A DNA stretch of 64,000 nt from Bufo bufo. Taxonomy: Eukaryota > Chordata > Amphibia > Anura > Bufonidae. How positions within the stretch are numbered: position 1 is the first letter of the stretch; every line of letters starts with the position of its first letter. Of the stretch, positions 56,734 through 64,000 are shown in pieces. The DNA lies in NCBI RefSeq assembly GCF_905171765.1, contig NC_053390.1, positions 140,426,968-140,490,967 of the forward strand, read 5' to 3'. Position numbers and translations under genes: made by a program. Below the pieces are notes generated by a model, which worked only from the letters and a program-made list of their open reading frames with translations, made no database searches and was not told where the DNA came from.

Positions 56734-57245
56734 TGTGACAGTCCGTTATTTAGCACACCTTTCCAGAGGTGAAAAGGCAGGGGGATTAGTCAGATTATTT
56801 CGCACAAGGAGACCTCAGGAGACAGAAGTGCATTTCAACTGGCGTCCTGCAAGCTTTATTTCACAGGTTGCATTAAAACACAAAACATAAACGGAACACC
56901 TAGCCTTGTCCAGGCTCTAACTAAACAACAGGTCCCTCTCTAGGACGTGGCTGAGCTATCCTCAGTCCACCCAAAATAAGCACGCTGAACAGCAACCTGT
57001 GGTACTTGCAGTTTGCAGGCTCTGGACCTTCAGGGTCCCTCAGTGAGATGTGGCTTCTATCACTCCCAGGAAGTTCTGAGCAAGTGTGTTGTCAGCCCAG
57101 TTATCTAGCAACTCCCCAGGTGCAGCTCATCAGGACCCAGGCTTAGTTTTTTTTTTTAACCCTTTCCTAAATAACTTTCTTCAGCATATGCTAAGAACCT
57201 GGGAGACACATATATACCCTCAATTACTTCACCCTGTGAGACACC

Positions 57246-57248
<3 letters not shown>
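56734..57248 (-). repeat. 5' LTR (right), 515 bp
   Basis: TG...CA ends identical to the left LTR. It is followed by (AT)n. It would carry the promoter for the minus-strand RNA. Confidence 0.95.
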
Positions 57249-57281
<33 letters not shown>

Positions 57282-57303
57282 CATACATATACACACACAC
57301 ACA
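57249..57303. repeat. (AT)n(AC)n microsatellite
   Basis: Continues the tract broken by the LTR insertion. Confidence 0.95.
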
Positions 57304-58698
57304 ATGAAAATACTATAGGAAACATTTGGTCTGGACAGAGCTAGAGATTAGTATTCCTTTATACATATTACACCACTTAAGTATGTTATCTCTTCCGTTC
57401 ATCTCCCCTCTGTCTTCTACAGGGGATTCATCTTTTAAACTGCATACTGACAATTAGGCAATGCACTAGTATTAAGCCATTACGTCTCGGTGCTTAAAAA
57501 CCCAGCAACAACAGTGTGGAATGTAAATTTCACCATGTATTTATGAAGTCAAATGCTAAATTTAATGGGAGTCATCTGAAACGAACAGACACCTTGCTTG
57601 CGATAGAGCGTTTAGCTCAGCTAACAAAGGAGCGGTTCTCGATTTTTAACTGCAATGATTCAATCTCTCTGGATCCTGATGGGGATGAAAACCTTGAGAA
57701 TGAGGTGGGAGTGTCGCGGGCAATAGGTCAATAAAGAGCTAGGCCATTTCTGCCGTCTAGAGCCAGCCATGTGGAACTAAGTGTGGCCAAACAACCAGCG
57801 TGTTGGATTCTGGCCAAGAGGCTCAGAACCAAGGAGTGTTGCCAAACTCACCCCCTATTTTAAGAAAAATAAAAAGGCTGACTTTAAGCCTTTGCAAATG
57901 CTTCTCACTTAACATTTAAAAGCCGAACAATGCTTGAGAGTGTAAATTCTCTTCAGCATCTGATAAATTCTTTAACTGGTAATTTTGGCTCTTTGCAGCC
58001 AGCAGCTGTAAATGGATTAATGGCACTTAACTGTAGAGTACATGTCACAGATCAGGTCTGAACATATAAACTGTTATGTAAGGAAAACAGTCAGGAGAAT
58101 TAGACTTGTTCCCAACTTTATATTAACGTGTCATTTCAGCGAGGCGTTTTAGGCTGTGATTAATATAGCATTTCAACAGATCTTAGGCCTAAAACTGCAG
58201 TGGAGAAATAACAATTGAACATGCTGAGTAATAATAATATTACAGTAAATCTCGGCAAATTTTCGAGAGGGAAAATGAAGCATGAGGGGAAATGGTACAG
58301 CTGCTTTCAGAGCGCTCATAAAGTTTATCGGTGCAGGTTTATGAAAGCACAAAAAGAAAAATTTAGTGCCTTTTAATAAGTAGCCACTGATTTGTAAACC
58401 TGAAACTGCTGCTTTAAATTACCACAACATAGATCCTATTGATACAGATCAGGACCACAGTGAAATGGGGCCATAGGGGAGCTTCGCTCAGCGCGGACTT
58501 CTGCTAAGAAATTTCATGAGAACATTGTTGAGCTCGTTCTGGTGAGTAAATCCTCATTTTTTCCTTTACAGGATACCTTCTGCACCCTTGTACCGTTAGT
58601 TGTATAATGCTTCCCTAGTAAAGCTATTAGGACTATAGACCATCTTTTTTAAAAAAAAATTTAATGTCTAAAAATCTAATAAATAATATTCCTGCATA
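57304..58698. other. Non-coding, possibly conserved DNA
   Basis: No repeats or domains; the frame at 57516-57734 has no match to a known motif. About 57500-58440 is long, complex and free of repeats ('taatggcacttaactgtaga', 'ataagtagccactgatttgt'), so it may be host regulatory DNA. Confidence 0.35.
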
Positions 58699-59095
58699 TT
58701 TAAAAGGGGTTTCCAAGTGTTTCATATTTAATGACCTGTCCTCAGGACACAATACTTGCACCCTTGCAGGCCAGCTGTTTGAGGAGGCTGCGGCGCTTCA
58801 GTGCGTGGCGCAGCCTCCTCGTAGCTTCCATTGGATAGTGGCTGTGCTTGGTATTGCAGCTCAGCTACAGTCACTCTAATGGGACTACGCTGCACCTAGG
58901 CCATGTGGCCGATGAACGTGACGTTACTGGTCTAGGAAGAAGCTACAGTGCTCACCGAAGCACTGTCGTCACTTAAAACAGCTGATCAGTCGGGGTGCTG
59001 GCTGTCAGACCATCTGACGATCTCTGCCAATATGATATTGATGACATATCATGAGAATAGGCCAGTAATATTGAATTATCAGACAACCCCTTTAA
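58699..59095. mobile_element. T2-like MITE, left of a pair
   Basis: Left TTAAAAGGGGTTTCCAAGT, right reversed TTAAAGGGGTTGTCTGATA, on TTAA. Internal 'gcggcgcttcagtgcgtgg'-type GC block. The right TTAA is shared with the next element. Confidence 0.75.
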
Positions 59096-59425
59096 AGGGG
59101 TTTCCGGGATTTAAATCTTGATGTCCTATCCTCACAGCACCCCCGCTCATCAGCTGTTGAAAGGAGCCACAGTGCATGAGCCTCTTACTGGATCTGTGAG
59201 ATCAAGTCCATCAGTCACATGGCCTTTGTATACCGCCTCTCAGTCCTATCCAAGTGAATGGGATTGAGCTAAGGTGCTAAGAAGTGGACCCAGTGCTCTT
59301 CTAAGTTCTGAGGCCCCTTCAAAAAAAACTGATTGGTGGTGGTGCAAGGAGTTGGACAACCACCAATAAGATAACCTATCCTGGGAATACATCATTAATA
59401 TGGATCTCTTTGAAAACCCCTTTAA
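59092..59425. mobile_element. T2-like MITE, right of a pair
   Basis: Left TTAAAGGGGTTTCCGGGAT, right reversed TTAAAGGGGTTTTCAAAGA on TTAA. Non-coding; the frame at 59246-59536 is a shadow. Confidence 0.75.
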
Positions 59426-59657
59426 TCTTTTAAAAGAAATTAGTGCCAGGTTAAAACACCCTGAGAGTACATCTGTACATTTGCCATCGATAAAATAAAA
59501 TACATTATACTTTCTTTTGTGGATAGTTCCAGACAACGAATCTCTAGGAAATGATTGTCCAACCTTTGGTTAGCCTCTACACCACAGGCAGTAGGAACCT
59601 CCTATCCTTCATTGAACCCACAAATGAGCAAAAAAAAATGAGAAGGGAGATAGACTA

Positions 59658-60154
59658 AGGCCCCTTGCAGACTAGCGTGGCCGGATTAGGATCGGATGCG
59701 TTCAGTGAAAAATGCGCAATTTCGCAGGCAAAGTCATTCAGTTTTGCATGCGATCACGTTCAGTTTTTTATTGCGCGGGTGCAATGCGATTAAATGCGTT
59801 TAGCACACGCGTTATACAAACAACATCTCTTAGCAACCATCCATGAAAAACGCATCGCTTCTGCCCTTGGCTTCGGATTCGATGCGATGCGATTTTCACG
59901 CAATGCCTGCTGCATAGAAGTGAATGAAGTTGCATGAAAATCGCATCGCATCCGCAAGCAAGGACAGATGCGATGCAGAATCGCAGAATATAGAACATGT
60001 TGAGATTTTCACGCAACGCACAAGTGATGCATGAAAACCAACGCACATGTAAACAGCCCCATTGAAATGAATGGGTCCGGATTTTGAGCGGGCGCAATGC
60101 GTTCGCATCACCCATTGCACCCGCGTGGAATACTCGCTCGTCTGCAAGGGGCCT
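59658..60154. mobile_element. Foldback MITE, ~500 bp
   Basis: AGGCCCCTTGCAGACTAGCG and right reversed AGGCCCCTTGCAGACGAGCG. Inner 'gcgatgcgattttcacgcaa' and 'tgaaatgaatgggtccgg' words are shared with 2238-3205. Confidence 0.85.
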
Positions 60155-62101
60155 AACAGTTGTGCTACCGTTATCTCCTATAAGGAAGGGGAACAAGAAG
60201 TGGTGCCTGGATGTAGGGAAGTTATGGTGTGATAATAAATCAGACACGGGGCTTAATTTCCTGTAAGATACCTCTGGGTATATACATTACACCTCTAGGC
60301 AAACTAGAAGAGATTGAGCAGATTAGTACTGTAGGTACATTGATGTATACTGGTATGATGGAAACCAAAAGGGCACACTTTTGGCTTCCATCAGGTGAAT
60401 GGGAGCCTATGGGTACATTTAATGTACGCCAAGACCTTTCCAGAGCAAAAAAGAGGAATACCTTAAAGCAATGTTAAAGATACAGATGCCTTTTACAGGC
60501 CAATTCATGCCAAAGTTATAGTGAATCTTAGACAAGACTACATTCCTGCTGCTACAAATAATCCAAAGGTTCTTTTGGGATGTATGTGGACTTTAAAAAG
60601 CAATAGGGGAAATTTACTAAGACCACTGTTTCACATTCCACTCCTAGTATAAAGTCCACTGGCATATGATGCGCAAAAATAATTAAGAGGCATGCACCTC
60701 TTAATGATTTTGGTGCTTTCTGGGCGGCCATGCACGAGAAGCTAAAATCTATGTCAGTAAGGGGCTGACTAAGTTTCAGGTTTACGTTTTCTGGCATGTT
60801 ATCTAAAATATGTCAGGCTTCATAGTACTGGATGCAGAAAGTGGAAAAGCTCTGAGCCATTAATGTACTCACAACAGTCGTCACTTCCCTTTCCCTTTCC
60901 CAAAGTTCTTCAAGGTTGGGTAGAATATCTGTAGGACTCTAAATGACACAGTCTGTAAGGAGGTATAATGGTCCTGAGTACTCAAGAACACAAGAAATGC
61001 CCTTTCAGGTGATTCGACTAGGTATCTAATGGATGGAGAGTCTCTTTAAATGACTAGCCTGTTAGTGTAGGTAGAGACTATCTAAGTTGTCCAGTTTCCA
61101 TGCTCCCTGTAATGTCACTGGCAGGACAGTATACCAGAAGAGCAGTAGCTTCAGTAGATGTCAAAACTGAAGTTTTACTTCAGCTACCAACAGCAGTGAG
61201 AGAGATTTAAGTCAGTCCATTTGTGCATGAACTCTAAAGAGAAGCTGCTATTCCCAGAGTCCCATGCTCATCTAAACAGATGGGAATAAAGAACATGACA
61301 TGTGACCGGTACACTCCGAGAGAGCAACACCTCAGGGTTGGAGGTCACTGAAGATTTCAACAAATCTCACCAGATATGGCAACAGATTAAGCAAGGGTAG
61401 AGAGTGCCCTCCAACCCTAACCTGTTAAGACCTTTGAAGTCTTATGATGACCTCTACTCTACTCTTTCATATTAGCTGTTAGCTACACTAATTACTGCCT
61501 AATAGTAAGCTGGTGCCAGACACTGTTTCTAAAGACTTCCAGGGATGTAACGCCAGTAATACAGTTACTAGTATGCCAAATTCATTGTGAATAAATCAGA
61601 AACTCTTGTCCTTAAGACATTTTGACATTTCTAGTATAAAGTCATGAACTTTGTAAAATACTAGGCAATACTATTGTGAGCAGAGGCATTGCTTCATAAA
61701 AAAACATACTTCCATGAGGGCCATATAATAATTAAAATAAGTTATTTTTGCATATAAAATGCTGATGACCTGCTAATCCCAAGAAATTAATTTCAAAATC
61801 TTGATGAAATGGTATAGGTTCCCTGAGATTCTACAAACAGTCTACAAAGTGTTATCTCAATCATGCTGTTCTGCAATTGCAACATAGATTCAAGCACAAT
61901 GCTCTATATCTGGTGGAATTGCTTGACCATACAGGCTTTCTTGTGAGTTATTTTATATAACGTTTTTTAGGAGACAGGTAAGAGAGTGACACATACCCCT
62001 CAGATGACCTTTATGTCCTTCCTTCCCGGACCCAAGGCAGTTATCATGCACTGGATTCTCAGACATTTTCTGACTGTGGTCTGCATGGTTATCCTCTACA
62101 G
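60155..62101. other. Non-coding stretch
   Basis: About 60606-60830 starts 'ggggaaatttactaagacca', resembling the GGGG-CA-TTTA MITE family. The rest shows nothing supported. Confidence 0.4.
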
Positions 62102-62544
62102 CAGACCTGGGCAAACTACGGCCCGCGGGCCGTATACGGCCCGGCGGACCTTTTAATCCGGCCCCCGGCATTTTTGTTGCCGCCGCCGCCGCCGGCCCTG
62201 TAACAGCACGGAGTCACTGTCCGGAGTGAGGAGGGGGCGGGGCCCGCGGCCGCTCTGCGCTCCGCTCTGCTGCCTGGCCTGCCTGTCTCTTTAACAGAGC
62301 AGACCAGTGGCTGCTGGAGCGTGATGCAGCTGCCGCACAGGCAGAAAGAGGAAGGAGGCGGAGCCCCAGCCAGCAGCCACAGCCAAAGCCAAGCAACTAA
62401 CAGAACTTACAGGTATTTGGTGGGGGTGGGGGGGGCTCATATAGGACAGGGGGACAGTGTGTGCTTTCCTGCCTGCTACTACATCACCCCCCCCCCCCAG
62501 GGATTGTGGGGGTCATTAAGGGTTGGACTTGCTGCTGATGTTGA

Positions 62545-62870
62545 GTGTGCCAGTGTGTGTGTGTCCGTCCCTGTGTGTGTGTGTCTGTCCCTTTGTGTGT
62601 GTGTGTGTGTCCGTCCCTGTGTGTGTGTCTGTCCCTTTGTGTGTGTGTGTCTATCCCTGTGTGTGTGTGTTTGTCCCTTTGTGTGTGTGTGTGTGTGTCC
62701 ATCCCTGTGTGTGTGTGTTTGTCCCTTTGTGTGTGTGTCCCCGTCCCTGTGTGTGTCCGTCCGTGTGTGTCTGTCCCTTTGTGTGTGTCCGTCCCTTTGT
62801 GTGTGTGAGAGTGTGTCTGTCCCTTTGTGTGTGTCCCCGTCCCTGTGTGTATGTCTCTCCCTGTGTGTAT
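62545..62870. repeat. GT/CCCT-rich minisatellite
   Basis: Units such as 'tgtgtgtgtctgtccctttg' and 'tgtccgtccctgtgtg' repeat many times. All frames (62484-63086) here are low-complexity artefacts. Confidence 0.92.
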
Positions 62871-63002
62871 CACCTTGCCCACAGTGTTCCTATGTCTTGA
62901 CGCAGCTGCTTCAGAACGTTCTGTGCGGGGAAGAAGATGGAAGAGGAGGCAGCGCCAGCATGGAGTCTGTGCGATAGACACAGGGAGGCACACTAAGGAC
63001 GA

Positions 63003-63126
63003 AGGTAACACTTCCACATGATCTACACTAGTGTTATCTGTGGTTTTACATAGGACTGCAGGTAACACTACTACATTATTTAGCACTAGTGTTATCTGTG
63101 GTTTTACATAGGACTGCAGGTAACAC
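63003..63126. repeat. ~59 bp duplication
   Basis: 'ctagtgttatctgtggtttt' and 'acataggactgcaggtaaca' occur twice with the same spacing. Confidence 0.8.
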
Positions 63127-63212
63127 TACCACAAGGTTAGCTCACACAGGGCGCCTGAACACCTAAGGCCGGCCCTGGCTGCGCACCCCAGCGCCAAGGG
63201 ATGACGTCACTG

Positions 63213-63605
63213 ATGTAATATGCCTCTTATATGTGGAGAGCGGTGATGTCACAGATGTAATATATTACTTATAAGTGATATATTACATCAGTGACATCAC
63301 CACTCTCCACACATAAGTAATATATTACATCAGTGACATCACTGCTGTCCACATATACCGGTAAGTAATACATTACATCAGTGACATCACCGCTCATCAC
63401 ATATATGTGGAGAGCGGTGATGTCACTGATGTAATATATCGCCTATATGTGGACAGCGGTGATGTCACTGATGTAATATAACATTATATGTGGAGAGCGG
63501 TGATGTCACTGATGTAAAATATCACTTATATGTGGAGAGCGGTGATGTCACTGATGTAATATAACATTCTATGTGGAGAGTGTTCATGTCACTGATGCAA
63601 TACAG
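63213..63605. repeat. ~45 bp repeats in both orientations
   Basis: 'gtgatgtcactgatgtaata' with 'tatgtggagagcg' occurs about four times on the plus strand (63400-63600) and as its reverse on the left ('tattacatcagtgacatcac', 63270-63390), so the array is a palindrome. Confidence 0.85.
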
Positions 63606-63871
63606 CGCTCCAGATGGCGACCAAAATGGTCGCCAATGCGCCTTAAAATTTGCAGATGGCGACAAGACTTGTCATAGGCTACAGGCCTGAGGTCTATTTG
63701 GTAGTGAAATCCCAGCGCAGGCAGGCATGATGATGTCATCACGCCCGCCTGTGCCAGGACGCGGTGATTTTATGCAGTATTGAGTTTAGCCTTTTGGCCC
63801 GGCCCTCCAAAATATTTTCAGTTTCTCATGCGGCCCCATCGAAAAAATAATTGCCCACCCCTGCTCTACAG

Positions 63872-64000
63872 TTAGAGAATGGGTTGTAGAGATGGATATG
63901 CTGTGGTATATGGAATGCCTAATGTCTGAAGAACAAGACATAGCCTCCAGCAAAGCTGGGCCACTTTTCTCTGCTCAGATGCCATGAGCCTAACCATAAT
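63872..64000. other. Flank, nothing recognised
   Basis: Short non-coding end of the window. Confidence 0.4.

Larger units (their letters stand above)
51785..57248 (-). mobile_element. Gmr1-like Ty3/Gypsy LTR retrotransposon, 5.46 kb
   Basis: Two direct LTRs bound it, and the coding parts lie on the minus strand in the order Gag, zinc knuckle, protease, integrase, RT, RNase H. The integrase before the RT is unlike most Ty3/Gypsy elements and is known from the Gmr1 group. It sits in an (AT)n tract, so the target duplication (probably ATAT) cannot be told from the repeat. Several stops and frameshifts make it inactive. No envelope-like frame follows. Confidence 0.93.
62102..63863. mobile_element. 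Non-autonomous hAT element, 1.76 kb
   Basis: Left CAGACCTGGGCAAACTACGG, right reversed CAGGGGTGGGCAATTATTTT. CTCTACAG flanks both sides exactly (62094-62101 and 63864-63871), a perfect 8 bp hAT duplication. No transposase inside; instead GC-rich DNA, a GT-rich minisatellite and a repeat array. Confidence 0.92.

Noticed and set aside
57516..57734. 72-codon frame as a host exon
   Set aside because: No splice signals or domain could be recognised; it may be chance in a repeat-free stretch.
62484..63086. Long open frames rich in Cys/Val or His/Thr
   Set aside because: They are translations of the GT/CCCT minisatellite and have low complexity in every frame.

Overview
The window looks like a gene-free stretch of a large, repeat-rich amphibian genome, most likely a frog or toad. 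Support comes from many TTAA-flanked T2-type MITEs (TTAAAGG ends, the type known from Xenopus), long foldback MITEs, several Tc1/mariner families, hAT elements, a V-SINE, L2/CR1 tails and a Gmr1-like Ty3/Gypsy retrotransposon. I found no host exon, rRNA gene, real tRNA gene or CRISPR array. The species call is inference.

Layout: 0.4-8.9 kb holds nested foldback MITEs and a Tc1 copy with long inverted repeats (4239-6042) split by unrelated DNA. 9-18.5 kb has T2-like MITEs, a 113 bp hAT MITE with a perfect 8 bp duplication, foldbacks and a truncated Tc1 transposase. 19.7-23 kb holds a T2-like MITE, a ~1.9 kb foldback and a palindrome built from two inverted copies of a mariner transposase 3' end. 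26-36 kb has further MITEs, a Tc1 relative (30930-32533), an L2/CR1 3' end, a DD36E element with an internal deletion, a palindromic T2-like element, a Tc1 5' stub and a V-SINE. 37.0-41.5 kb is a 4.5 kb hAT element with a decayed BED/hATC transposase and a 38 bp tandem array. At 42.3-45.5 kb two Tc1/mariner elements lie 25 bp apart; the second, of DD37E (TRT) type, keeps a full 338-codon ORF, the only intact protein gene here. 47.5-50 kb is a nested Tc1 remnant plus a decayed mariner-like transposase and an L2/CR1 tail. 50.2-51.7 kb has a minisatellite and a foldback MITE. 51.8-57.2 kb is an LTR retrotransposon on the minus strand with the order Gag-protease-integrase-RT-RNase H. 58.7-60.2 kb has two T2-like MITEs sharing one TTAA and a foldback. 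62.1-63.9 kb is a non-autonomous hAT element that contains minisatellites.

The genes do not form a host pathway; each belongs to its own transposon. Almost all are broken by stops, frameshifts or deletions. The gaps between repeats are AT-rich and non-coding, and a few look like possible conserved non-coding DNA. All family names come from motifs read by eye; no database search was possible.
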